Shown piece after piece: positions 6,917 to 14,385 of a stretch of 17,637 bases of DNA. A program made the translations under genes and the position numbers. The notes beneath the pieces were generated by a model. That model made no database searches. It saw nothing but the letters and a program-made list of their open reading frames with translations, and had not been told where the DNA came from. How positions within the stretch are numbered: position 1 is the first letter of the stretch; every line of letters starts with the position of its first letter. Origin of the DNA: Propionivibrio sp. (GTDB lineage: Bacteria; Pseudomonadota; Gammaproteobacteria; Burkholderiales; Rhodocyclaceae); NCBI GenBank assembly GCA_017990155.1, contig JAGNOM010000015.1, forward strand, positions 1-17,637. The letters are read 5' to 3'.

Positions 6917-7807
6917 ATGTCGAAGCGCCTTCCATCCCTCAATGCCTTGCGCGTTTTCGTTGCCGTCGCGCGTAGCGGCGGCGTCTCGCGCGCGGCCGAA
7001 GAATTGAATCTGACGCACAGCGCTGTCAGCCACCAGATCCGTTCCTTGCAGAGCGAACTCGGCATCACACTTTTTGAAAAGCACGGGCGCGGACTGATGC
7101 TGACGGAACAGGCCAGGGACTATGTCCGGCGCATCGAGTCGGCGTTCAAAGAGATCGAGGATGCGACGCTCGACGTCAGTTCGCACAATCGCCATCGCCT
7201 GCGCATCAGCACCATCCCCTCCTTTGCCGCGCGCTGGCTGCTGCCGCGGCTGGGCGACTTCATCGCCACCTGCCCCGACGTCGACGTCGAAGTGCAGTCG
7301 TCGCACCGGCCGGCCGACATCAAGCGCGGCGAAGTCGACATCGGCATCCGTTTTGGCACCGGGCCACACCCCGGCGTCTATAGCGAGTGCCTGATGCGCG
7401 ACTGGCTGTTTCCCGTCTGCTCGCCCGAATTCGCGAGAAAGTATGGGCTCGGCGACTCGTCCGGAATCGACGGCGTTCCACTCATGCACTCGGAGCGCGA
7501 ACCGTGGTCATCCTGGTTCCCGGCCGCCGGGATCGTCGCCGACGAACCGGAGCACGGCATCCTGTTCAACGATTCTGCCCTGATGCTGCAAGCCGCCGCG
7601 GCCGGGCAGGGGCTGTGCCTGGCGCGCCAGTCGATCGTCTACGACGACCTGCAATCGGGGAAACTGGTGCGGCCGTTCAGTACCTACGTAGAATCGCCCT
7701 TCTCGTACTTCTTCGTCTGCCGCAAGGAAAAGGTCGACGCAGCACCGATCGCCGCCTTCAGATCCTGGATCGTGCACCAGCTCGAAGGCATCCCGCGGCT
7801 CGACTGA
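6917..7807 (+). CDS. LysR-type transcriptional regulator, GcvA-like
   Basis: 296 residues. The winged helix-turn-helix at about residues 5-65 (SLNALRVFVAVARSGGVSRAAEELNLTHSAVSHQIRSLQ) has the wording typical of GcvA-type LysR proteins. The effector-binding domain runs from about 92 to the end (RLRISTIPSFAARWLLPRLGDF, GIRFGTGPHPGVYSE). The ATG at 6917 is preferred because the family starts a few residues before SLNALR; a TTG at 6890 would add 9 residues. No Shine-Dalgarno is visible at 6917, so the message may be nearly leaderless. It lies opposite DUF2917 and 25 bp ahead of an SDR gene, either of which may be its target. The effector is unknown; calling it the true glycine-cleavage regulator would be unjustified. 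Confidence 0.9.
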   Translation: MSKRLPSLNALRVFVAVARSGGVSRAAEELNLTHSAVSHQIRSLQSELGITLFEKHGRGLMLTEQARDYVRRIESAFKEIEDATLDVSSHNRHRLRISTIPSFAARWLLPRLGDFIATCPDVDVEVQSSHRPADIKRGEVDIGIRFGTGPHPGVYSECLMRDWLFPVCSPEFARKYGLGDSSGIDGVPLMHSEREPWSSWFPAAGIVADEPEHGILFNDSALMLQAAAAGQGLCLARQSIVYDDLQSGKLVRPFSTYVESPFSYFFVCRKEKVDAAPIAAFRSWIVHQLEGIPRLD

Positions 7808-7832
7808 TCTCATTCCCTGAGGAGACCCGACC

Positions 7833-8561
7833 ATGAAAGCCATCCTGACCGGACATACGCGCGGCCTCGGCGCCGCGATTGCCGAACAACTCCTTGCGCG
7901 CGACATCCCGGTTCTCGGCCTGGCGCGCTCTGGAAACGCCGCGCTGGCGGCCCGATATCCGGCGCTGCTGACCGAAATCGCGCTCGACCTGTCGGACCCT
8001 GCAACCCTGCTGGCAGCACTTGCCGGGGAAACCGTGAAGGACTTCGTCGCCAGTGCGCAATCACTGCTGCTGATCAACAACGCCGGCATGCTGCAACCAG
8101 TCGGACGCGTCGAGATGCAGGACGCGGCGGCCATCGCCCGTACCGTCAGCCTGAATGTCGCCGCACCGCTGATGCTGACCAGCGGCATCGCGGCGCAGAT
8201 GAAGGGACGACCGTGCCGCGTGCTGCACATTTCGAGCGGCGCCGGCCGTCACGCCTACCCCGGCTGGAGCATCTACTGCGCGACCAAGGCCGCGCTCGAC
8301 CAGCACGCCAGCGTCATTGCACTCGACCAGAGTCCCGGTCTGAAGATCTGCAGCGTCGCGCCCGGCGTCGTCGATACCGACATGCAGACCGAGGTCCGTG
8401 CCATTCCGCCCGAACAGTTCCCGATGCGCGAGCGCTTCATCAAGATGAAGAACGAAGGCACGCTCACGCCGCCCTCGGTCGCCGCAGGAAAGCTGCTCGA
8501 CTATCTATTGAGCGACGCCTACGGCACGGTGCCGCTGGCCGATGTTCGGGAACTGGCCTGA
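7833..8561 (+). CDS. short-chain dehydrogenase/reductase (SDR)
   Basis: 242-residue NAD(P)H-dependent oxidoreductase of the classical SDR fold. The cofactor loop TGHTRGLG is at residues 6-13, NNAG at 82-85 and the active site Ser135, Tyr148, Lys152 (YCATK). After the active site comes VAPGVVDTDMQ, the usual PG motif. The short N-terminus and the wording TGHTRGLG suggest the group with benzil-reductase and yeast YIR035C-like proteins (recalled similarity, not tested). TGAGGAG at 7818-7824 is a good ribosome site, so the start is firm. It sits 25 bp behind the LysR gene on the same strand, probably one transcript. It converges on rep with a 45-bp gap in which I see no clear terminator. Confidence 0.92.
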   Translation: MKAILTGHTRGLGAAIAEQLLARDIPVLGLARSGNAALAARYPALLTEIALDLSDPATLLAALAGETVKDFVASAQSLLLINNAGMLQPVGRVEMQDAAAIARTVSLNVAAPLMLTSGIAAQMKGRPCRVLHISSGAGRHAYPGWSIYCATKAALDQHASVIALDQSPGLKICSVAPGVVDTDMQTEVRAIPPEQFPMRERFIKMKNEGTLTPPSVAAGKLLDYLLSDAYGTVPLADVRELA

Positions 8562-8606
8562 ACACCCGGTTTTGCTGCAAACAAACGCTCACCGAGCACT
8601 TCGAAC

Positions 8607-10601
8607 TTAGCCCGGCTTGCCGGCCAACATCGCCTTCATCGCCGCCAGACGGGCGGCGCCGCTGGCCTTGTCGGGCACGGTATCGGTCTTGCCGCCGGAA
8701 AAACGCAAGTCTTCCTTGCCCATTTCGGCGATGAAGCGCGATGGCTCGCAGGGAATAAGGTCGCGGCCCTGCTTGCGCTTTTCGGCATAGCTGATATGCA
8801 GCGAGCGCTGCGCGCGGGTGATGCCGACGTACATCAGGCGGCGTTCTTCCTCGAGCTTGACCGGGTCCATCGACTCGCGGTGCGGCAGCACGCCCTCCTC
8901 GACGCCAACCAGGAAGACGTGCTTGAACTCCAGCCCCTTGGCGGCGTGCAGCGTCGACAGTTGCACGGCGTCGGGCCGCTCGTCGCCGTTCTGTTTGTCG
9001 AGCAGGTTGATGAGCGCGATCATCTGCGTCAGTTCGATCAGGTTCTTGCCGTCTTCCTCGCCTTTCTTGGCGAGCCACTTGACGAGTTCCTGCATGTTGT
9101 CCCAGCGCGACAGGGCGACGCGCTTGTCGTCCTCGTCGTGCAGCCAGGCTTCGTAGCCGATGGCGGCGAGCAGGTCGTTCATCACTTCCTCGACCGGCTC
9201 TTTCGCAGCGCGGTATTCGAGGCGATTGATGAACTCGCAGAATTCAAGCAGCGGCCCGAGCTGGCGCGCCTGGACGCGATGCGCGAAGCCTTCCTCAAAC
9301 GCGGCGGCGAACAGCGAAATGTGCCGCTCGCCGGCGTAGGTGCCGAGCGCTTCCAGCGTTGTGCCGCCTACGCCGCGCTTCGGCGTGGTTACGGCGCGGA
9401 TGAAGGCCGGATCGTCATCGGGGTTGGCCAGCAGGCGCAGGTAGGAGGTGATGTCCTTGATCTCGGCCTTGTCGAAGAACGACTGCCCTCCCGAGAGCAG
9501 GTAGGGAAGGCGCTGGTCGCGCAGATGCTTCTCCAGCCCGCGTGCCTGAAAGTTGCCGCGATAGAGGATGGCGTAGTCGGAAAACTTGGTGCGGTGCTCG
9601 AACTTGTGCGCCTGCAATTTCATGACAACGTTTTCGGCTTCCTTCTCGCTGTCCTTGCAGACGGTGACCGTAATCGCGTCGCCGTTGCCTAGGTCGGACC
9701 ACAGTTTCTTGTCGAACAGCTTTTCGTTGTGTCCGATCAGCGCATTAGCCGCCTTGAGGATGCGCACGGTCGAGCGGTAATTCTGTTCGAGCTTGATCAG
9801 CTTGAGATTCGGGTAGTCGCGCGGCAGGCCGCGCAGATTCTCGATGTCGGCGCCGCGCCAACCGTAGATCGCCTGGTCGTCGTCGCCCACCGCCGTAAAC
9901 GCCGCGCGCGGGCCGGCGATCTGCTTGAGCAGGCGGTACTGGCAGGCGTTGGTGTCCTGGTACTCGTCGACGAGCAGGTAGCGCAGGCGGTTCTGCCACT
10001 TGTCGAGGATTTCCGGGTGCTTGTCGAACAGCTCGACCGGAAGGGAAATGAGATCGTCGAAATCAACGGCCTGATAGGCCTTGAGTGTCGCCGAATAGCT
10101 GGCGAAGGCCAGCGCGGCAAGCTTCTCGGTTTCGCTCTCGGCATTCTTCAGCGCCAGATCGGGCGACGTCAGCGCGTTCTTCCAGTTGGAAATCAGCGTT
10201 TGCAGGCGGCGGATAGTCGCCTTATCTACGCTGCCGGAGAGGTCGGAAATGATGCCGTAGCAGTCGGTCGAATCGAAGATCGAAAAGCGCGGCTTGTAGC
10301 CAAGCGCCTTGGCTTCCTCGCGCAGGATACGCACACCGAGCGAGTGGAAGGTCGAGATGGTCAGGCCTTTCGGCTTGTCCTTCAGTAACTTGCCGACGCG
10401 CTCCTGCATCTCTTTCGCCGCCTTGTTGGTGAAGGTGATGGCGGCGATGTTCGACGGCGAGAAACCGCAGTCCTCGATCAGGTAGGCGATTTTCTGCGTA
10501 ATGACGCGCGTCTTGCCCGAACCGGCACCTGCCAGAACGAGCAGTGGGCCATCAAGGTAACGGATGGCTTCACGCTGGGGGGAATTGAGTAGTGCAGACA
10601 T
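8607..10601 (-). CDS. rep: Rep, ATP-dependent 3'-5' DNA helicase (SF1, UvrD/Rep family)
   Basis: Translocase that helps replication forks pass bound proteins. 664 residues, close to the usual 670 of Rep and shorter than UvrD. The Q-motif is NSPQREAI (6-13), Walker A GAGSGKT (25-31), motif Ia ITFTNKAA, motif II VDEYQDTN (211-218), motif III GDDDQAIYGWRGA (239-251), motif IV EQNYRST, motif V LSTLHAAKGLEF, motif VI LMYVGITRA. PcrA is a related alternative, but length, the opening MSALLNSPQREAI and the host type favour Rep. No Shine-Dalgarno is visible before the ATG (context TACATACG). The start lies 15 bp from a large inverted repeat that separates it from ubiB on the same strand. Confidence 0.96.
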   Translation of the reverse strand: MSALLNSPQREAIRYLDGPLLVLAGAGSGKTRVITQKIAYLIEDCGFSPSNIAAITFTNKAAKEMQERVGKLLKDKPKGLTISTFHSLGVRILREEAKALGYKPRFSIFDSTDCYGIISDLSGSVDKATIRRLQTLISNWKNALTSPDLALKNAESETEKLAALAFASYSATLKAYQAVDFDDLISLPVELFDKHPEILDKWQNRLRYLLVDEYQDTNACQYRLLKQIAGPRAAFTAVGDDDQAIYGWRGADIENLRGLPRDYPNLKLIKLEQNYRSTVRILKAANALIGHNEKLFDKKLWSDLGNGDAITVTVCKDSEKEAENVVMKLQAHKFEHRTKFSDYAILYRGNFQARGLEKHLRDQRLPYLLSGGQSFFDKAEIKDITSYLRLLANPDDDPAFIRAVTTPKRGVGGTTLEALGTYAGERHISLFAAAFEEGFAHRVQARQLGPLLEFCEFINRLEYRAAKEPVEEVMNDLLAAIGYEAWLHDEDDKRVALSRWDNMQELVKWLAKKGEEDGKNLIELTQMIALINLLDKQNGDERPDAVQLSTLHAAKGLEFKHVFLVGVEEGVLPHRESMDPVKLEEERRLMYVGITRAQRSLHISYAEKRKQGRDLIPCEPSRFIAEMGKEDLRFSGGKTDTVPDKASGAARLAAMKAMLAGKPG

Positions 10602-10616
10602 CGTATGTAAAAGCCA

Positions 10617-10690
10617 TTAACCACAACGACACAACGGGCGCGACGAAAACCAAACAACGACATTGTGTTCGTTGTGCCCGTTGTGGTTAA
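10617..10690. repeat. ACAACG-unit inverted repeat between ubiB and rep
   Basis: The arms are a perfect 12-bp inverted pair (TTAACCACAACG at 10617-10628 and its complement at 10679-10690). After a small internal loop come 7 more pairs (10630-10636 with 10670-10676), leaving a 33-nt loop. ACAACG occurs three times forward (10623, 10631, 10654) and twice inverted (10670, 10679), so each arm is itself a degenerate tandem repeat. No T-run follows on either strand, so a terminator is less likely than a dispersed repeat or a folded leader of rep. Confidence 0.85.
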
Positions 10691-10693
10691 GAA

Positions 10694-12226
10694 TCAGAAA
10701 TACTGGAGTGCCAGCAAGGCCAGCAGCAGCGCGGCGATCGCGCCAAGCAAGCGGTTCTGCCGGCGTTGCGTGGCGACAAGTTCGGCCAGGATCGGCGAGA
10801 GTTCAGCCGCCGGCTCGCGCGTCAGCGCCTGATGCACGAGGCGCGGCAGCTGCGGCATGAGGCGCGCCCAGTTCGGCGCTTCGTTCTGTAGATTCCTGGC
10901 AAAGGCACGCGGCCCGAGCTGCTCACCCATCCAGCGTTCGAGGAAAGGCTTGGCCGTTTTCCAGAGATCGAGATTCGGGTCGAGTTGCCGCCCGAGGCCT
11001 TCGATGTTGAGCAGCGTCTTTTGCAGCATGAAAAGTTGCGGCTGAATCTCGACGTTGAAGCGGCGTGAGGTCTGGAACAGTCGCAAGAGCACGCGGCCAA
11101 ATGAGATCTCGCTGATCGGCCGGTCGAAGATCGGTTCGCAGACGGCGCGGATCGCCGCTTCGAACTCGTCGACGCGCGTGTCGGCGGGCGCCCAGCCGGC
11201 TTCGATGTGCGCCATCGCCACGCGCTTGTAGTCACGACGGAAGAAGGCGAGGAAGTTCTGCGCCAGGTAATTCTTGTCCACGTCGGTCAGTGTGCCGACG
11301 ATGCCGAAATCGAGCGCGATGTACTTGCCGAGATTGACCGGATCGATCGCCACAAAGATGTTGCCCGGATGCATGTCGGCGTGGAAGAAACCGTCGCGGA
11401 AAACCTGCGTGAAGAAGATCTCGACGCCGGCCTTCGAAAGCGCGGAAAGATCGACGCCGGCCGCGACGAGCGCGTCCTTCTGGCTGATCGGCAAACCGCG
11501 CATGCGATCCATGACCATCACCGTCGTCGTGCAGTGATCCCAGAACACTTCCGGCACCAGCAGCAGTTTCGAATCGGTGAAATTACGCCGCAGTTGCGAA
11601 CAATTGGCCGCCTCGCGCATCAGGTCGAGCTCGTCGTGCAGGTACTTGGCGAACTCGGCGACGACTTCGCGCGGCTTCAGGCGCTTGCCGTCGGACCAGA
11701 TCTTCTCGAGCAGCCCGGCCATCGTGTCGAGCAAGGCCAGATCGTGATCGATGACGCCGTGCATGTTCGGGCGCAGGATCTTGACTGCGACCTCGTGTCC
11801 GCCGTCCTCGGGACGCAGCTTGGCAAAATGCACCTGCGCGACCGAGGCGCTTGCCACCGGAACCGGGTCGAACTCGGCAAACACTTCGCTCGCCGGCCGA
11901 CCGTAGGCTTCCTCGATCTGCTTCAGCGCCAGTTCCGGCGAAAAAGGCGGCACGCGATCCTGCAACTTGGCCAGTTCGTCGGCAATATCGAGCGGCAGCA
12001 GATCGCGGCGCGTCGACAGCACCTGCCCGAACTTGACGAAGATCGGCCCCAGCGCTTCCAGCGCCAGACGCAAGCGCTCCGAACGCGGCTTGTCGAAGCG
12101 GCGCCAGAAATGGACGATGCGCGACAGCGCCGCCAGCCGGCCGCTCGGTTCATGTTCGAGAATCATCTCGTCGAGCCCGAAACGGCTGGACACGCTGAGA
12201 ATCTTGGCAAGACGGAAAAGACGCAT
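10694..12226 (-). CDS. ubiB: UbiB, ubiquinone biosynthesis ABC1/ADCK-family protein
   Basis: Atypical kinase-fold ATPase needed for ubiquinone synthesis, anchored to the inner membrane. 510 residues, normal length. The family-specific KFGQ motif is at 65-68, the Ala-rich nucleotide loop ASASVAQVH at about 125-133, VAVK with Lys149, the HADMHPGN catalytic loop at 282-289, and DFG at 306-308. The C-terminal end (from about residue 485, LLGAIAALLLALLALQYF) is a hydrophobic anchor. The usual companions ubiE and ubiJ are not next to it. A weak ribosome site precedes the start. It probably lies on the same transcript direction as rep, but the intervening inverted repeat and the 93-bp gap argue against tight coupling. 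Confidence 0.95.
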   Translation of the reverse strand: MRLFRLAKILSVSSRFGLDEMILEHEPSGRLAALSRIVHFWRRFDKPRSERLRLALEALGPIFVKFGQVLSTRRDLLPLDIADELAKLQDRVPPFSPELALKQIEEAYGRPASEVFAEFDPVPVASASVAQVHFAKLRPEDGGHEVAVKILRPNMHGVIDHDLALLDTMAGLLEKIWSDGKRLKPREVVAEFAKYLHDELDLMREAANCSQLRRNFTDSKLLLVPEVFWDHCTTTVMVMDRMRGLPISQKDALVAAGVDLSALSKAGVEIFFTQVFRDGFFHADMHPGNIFVAIDPVNLGKYIALDFGIVGTLTDVDKNYLAQNFLAFFRRDYKRVAMAHIEAGWAPADTRVDEFEAAIRAVCEPIFDRPISEISFGRVLLRLFQTSRRFNVEIQPQLFMLQKTLLNIEGLGRQLDPNLDLWKTAKPFLERWMGEQLGPRAFARNLQNEAPNWARLMPQLPRLVHQALTREPAAELSPILAELVATQRRQNRLLGAIAALLLALLALQYF

Positions 12227-12318
12227 GGGACGGGATCGAATCGGCAGAGACGACGCAGGAAAAGCAAAGGCGAGAGTTTATCCCGAATCACTCCGGCGCC
12301 GAACGCGGCGCGCACAAA

Positions 12319-12344
12319 TGCCGGCCACGCGGAGATGGCCGGCA
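12319..12344 (-). terminator. probable weak terminator between the stress-protein gene and ubiB
   Basis: A perfect 9-bp stem TGCCGGCCA/TGGCCGGCA (12319-12327, 12336-12344) with an 8-nt loop, 23 bp after the stress-protein stop codon. On the minus strand only TTT follows, so termination would be weak or Rho-aided. Confidence 0.5.
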
Positions 12345-12367
12345 GGTACCAAATCGCCGCTATCGTG

Positions 12368-12790
12368 CTATTTCACGCAGACGACCGGCAGATGCGACAG
12401 ATGCAGCACCTTGCGCGAAATCGAACCGAGCGAGAAACCGGAGATCGCACCGAGTCCGCGGGTACCGAGCACGATCGTGTCGCACCCGAGCTTCTCGGCC
12501 AATGCCACCACCTCTTCTGCGACGTCGCCGATGCGGGCATGCATACGGTTCGGGATATCCACCGCCTTGAGAAGGTCATGCGCAGATTTCATCGTCTGGT
12601 GTGAGAGTGCCGCCAGGTGGGCACGAATGGCCTCGGGCTCCATACCGCGCGTCTGCCAGGCGACCGGCTTCGGCTCGACGTTGACCAGATGAATCTCGAC
12701 CGGCCCGTGCTCCTTGACGAAATTGACGGCAAACAGAACGGCGTGATCCGAGTGCTGCGAACCATCCACGGCAATCAACAGTTTGCGCAT
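12368..12790 (-). CDS. universal stress protein, single UspA domain
   Basis: 140 residues, one Usp domain. It begins MRKLLIAVDGS with Asp9, and carries the ATP-binding pattern G-x2-G-x9-G-S as Gly109, Gly112, Gly122, Ser123 (GTRGLGAISGFSLGS), so it is of the ATP-binding UspFG/MJ0577 type. The end SRKVLHLSHLPVVCVK is standard. Cytoplasmic; the family aids survival in growth arrest, anoxia or oxidative stress, but the exact role here is unknown. A strong AGGAGAG ribosome site fixes the start. It is divergent from livK across a 393-bp gap that contains a sigma-54-like promoter match pointing at this gene. Confidence 0.94.
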   Translation of the reverse strand: MRKLLIAVDGSQHSDHAVLFAVNFVKEHGPVEIHLVNVEPKPVAWQTRGMEPEAIRAHLAALSHQTMKSAHDLLKAVDIPNRMHARIGDVAEEVVALAEKLGCDTIVLGTRGLGAISGFSLGSISRKVLHLSHLPVVCVK

Positions 12791-12914
12791 GTTGCTCTCC
12801 TCTCACCGGTTTGAACTCCTGATTCAGAAACGGCTGCGAACCGCCAGCCGCCCACTCGCTTTCAATATAGACACTATCGCGACGGTCGGCCCACTCCTTC
12901 ATACCCAGACTTCG

Positions 12915-12931
12915 CTGGCATCGAAATTGCT
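12915..12931 (+). promoter_or_regulatory. candidate sigma-54 (-24/-12) promoter facing livK
   Basis: CTGGCATCGAAATTGCT fits the RpoN consensus TGGCAC-N5-TTGC at TGGCA and TTGC, with the GG and GC pairs exactly 12 bp apart (12917 and 12929). The predicted start near 12942 would give a leader of about 240 nt before livK. The 393-bp gap 12791-13183 holds no supported gene; its contents are this site, the opposite-strand match, two dyads and a sigma-70-like promoter. Confidence 0.5.
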
Positions 12932-12987
12932 CAGGATCGGGGCACCGTTTGTTTCTCATGCGCCGTGAGCAGCAGGCCGCGCCGAAT

Positions 12988-13004
12988 TGCAAGGCCAATG
13001 CCAA
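12988..13004 (-). promoter_or_regulatory. candidate sigma-54 (-24/-12) promoter facing the stress-protein gene
   Basis: On the minus strand the sequence reads TTGGCATTGGCCTTGCA, matching TGGCA and TTGCA of the RpoN consensus with the correct 12-bp GG-to-GC distance. The predicted start near 12977 would give a leader of about 190 nt to the start codon at 12790. Confidence 0.5.
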
Positions 13005-13025
13005 CTTCATTTCACAGCCGGTCTT

Positions 13026-13071
13026 GCGCACATTTTTGGTGCCCGTATCCGCGGAAGCGCAGTATTGGTGC
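13026..13071. promoter_or_regulatory. two NtrC-type dyads upstream of livK
   Basis: GCAC-N7-GTGC at 13028-13042 equals the core of the enterobacterial NtrC site (TGCACC-N5-GGTGCA). A second copy, GCGC-N7-GTGC at 13057-13071, matches 7 of 8 core bases. The pair is 29 bp apart, close to three helical turns. They lie about 58 and 87 bp upstream of the predicted start of the minus-strand sigma-54 promoter, and about 75-110 bp upstream of the predicted sigma-70 start of livK. Confidence 0.45.
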
Positions 13072-13105
13072 GGACTCTGGCGCCTGAAAACAAACGGATT
13101 TTTCC

Positions 13106-13134
13106 TTGACCAGAGGCCTGTTTTCCACTAACGT
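13106..13134 (+). promoter_or_regulatory. candidate sigma-70 promoter of livK
   Basis: TTGACC (13106-13111, 5 of 6 matches to -35), exactly 17 bp spacer, TAACGT (13129-13134, 3 of 6 matches to -10). The predicted start near 13141 gives a leader of about 43 nt with GAAGGAGG at 13168-13175. Confidence 0.5.
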
Positions 13135-13183
13135 CAACCGGTTTTTTGGTCCATTCAAATCCAATCCGAAGGAGGCTGTACCA

Positions 13184-14305
13184 ATGCATAAATCGACTTT
13201 CGTCAAACTCGCTGCCGCCGCGCTCGTCGCATCGGCGTTCTCGCTGCCCGCCTCCGCTGCCGACGTCATCAAGCTCGGTGTCGCCGGCCCGCACTCCGGC
13301 GACCTCGCACCCTACGGCCTGCCAAGCAAGGACGCCGCCGAAATGGTCGTGGCCGACGTTAACGCCGCCGGCGGTATCAACGGCAAGAAAGTCGAACTGA
13401 TGATGGTCGACGATCAGTGCAAACCGGAAATCGCCACCAACGTCGCAACGAAGCTCGTCTCCGAAGGCGTGAACATCGTCATCGGCCACGTCTGCTCCGG
13501 CGCCACCAAGGCGGCAATGGGCATCTACAAGGACGCCAAGATCATCGCCATCAGCCCGTCGGCGACCAACCCGCCGCTGACCAAGGGCGGCGAGTACCCG
13601 AACTTCTATCGCACGATCGCTCCGGACGACGACCAGGCTGTGCTCGCGGCAGCTTTCGCCACCGACAAGCTGAACGCCAAGAAAATCGCGATCATTCACG
13701 ACAAGGGCGACTACGGCAAGGGCTTCGCCGACTTCTGCAAGGAAGCCATCGAGAAGGGCGGCAAGGCCAAGGTCGTGATGTATGAAGGCATCCAGCCGGG
13801 CGCCATGGACTACTCGGCCGTCATCCAGAAGCTGCGCTCCGAAGGCGCCGACACGCTGATCTTCGGCGGCTACCATCCGGAAGCCTCGAAGCTCCTGTCG
13901 CTGATGAACAAGAAGAAGATCAAGGTTCCGTTCATCGGTCCCGATGGCCTCAAGGGCGACGGCTTCCTGAAGATCGCCGGCAAGGATGCCGAAGGCGTCT
14001 ACGCCACCGGCCCGATGGACGTCACCAAGTTCCCGGTCAACGCCAAGGCGCACGCCGACTACAAGACCAAGTTCGGCAAGGAACCCGGCACCTTCTTTGA
14101 CCAGGCTTACGCGGCGACGCTGGCGGCACTGAACGCGATCAAGGTCGCCAACGGCACCGACTACGAAGCGCTGGGCAAGGCGCTGAAGACCAGCACGATC
14201 GAGACCTCGGTCGGCAATATCAAGTTTGACGCCAAGGGCGATGCCGAAGGCGTCGGCTTCTCGGTCTACCAGGTCAAGGGCGGAGCCTTCGCCGAGGTCA
14301 AGTAA
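13184..14305 (+). CDS. livK: LivK/LivJ-type periplasmic substrate-binding protein of a branched-chain amino acid ABC transporter
   Basis: 373-residue precursor. The signal peptide is about residues 1-25 (MHKSTFVKLAAAALVASAFS, then PASA before ADVIKLG). The mature protein is a type I periplasmic-binding fold: GVAGPHSGDLAPYG at the start, NAAGGINGKKVELMMVDDQC, Cys79 and Cys104 likely forming the disulfide known from LivJ/LivK, then a segment ISPSATNPPLT that corresponds to the ligand-binding Ser/Thr region, and GDYGKGFADFCKEA. Leu, Ile and Val are the default substrates, but the family also includes binders of other amino acids, amides, urea and aromatic acids, so the ligand is not proven. The start is firm: GAAGGAGG 8 bp upstream and the signal peptide begins there. 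First gene of the liv operon, followed by a terminator-like hairpin. Confidence 0.95.
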   Translation: MHKSTFVKLAAAALVASAFSLPASAADVIKLGVAGPHSGDLAPYGLPSKDAAEMVVADVNAAGGINGKKVELMMVDDQCKPEIATNVATKLVSEGVNIVIGHVCSGATKAAMGIYKDAKIIAISPSATNPPLTKGGEYPNFYRTIAPDDDQAVLAAAFATDKLNAKKIAIIHDKGDYGKGFADFCKEAIEKGGKAKVVMYEGIQPGAMDYSAVIQKLRSEGADTLIFGGYHPEASKLLSLMNKKKIKVPFIGPDGLKGDGFLKIAGKDAEGVYATGPMDVTKFPVNAKAHADYKTKFGKEPGTFFDQAYAATLAALNAIKVANGTDYEALGKALKTSTIETSVGNIKFDAKGDAEGVGFSVYQVKGGAFAEVK

Positions 14306-14331
14306 GGACCAGCTTCGACAATAGGTATCAG

Positions 14332-14366
14332 CCGGGAGACGGTCCTCGACCATCTCCCGGTTTTTT
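14332..14366 (+). terminator. terminator or attenuator after livK
   Basis: An 8-bp stem CCGGGAGA/TCTCCCGG (14332-14339, 14353-14360), extended inside by GGT/ACC after one mismatch, followed by TTTTTTAATTTT. It lies 26 bp past the livK stop; partial read-through would feed livHMGF. Confidence 0.9.
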
Positions 14367-14385
14367 AATTTTGTGTCTGCCTGGA

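Noticed and set aside
10478..10663. Minus-strand frame starting in the ACAACG inverted repeat
   Set aside because: It runs into rep in another frame and its N-terminus is just the repeat read as protein.
11207..12604. 465-residue plus-strand frame across ubiB and the stress-protein gene
   Set aside because: It covers two well-supported genes on the other strand and has a low-complexity composition.
12791..13031. Minus-strand frame upstream of the stress-protein gene as an N-terminal extension or extra gene
   Set aside because: It is in a different frame from the stress-protein gene, lacks a ribosome site and crosses the candidate promoters.
13026..13071. A sigma-54 promoter downstream of the dyads, closer to livK
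   Set aside because: I checked TGG-containing stretches between 13038 and 13183; none has GC at the required 12-bp distance.
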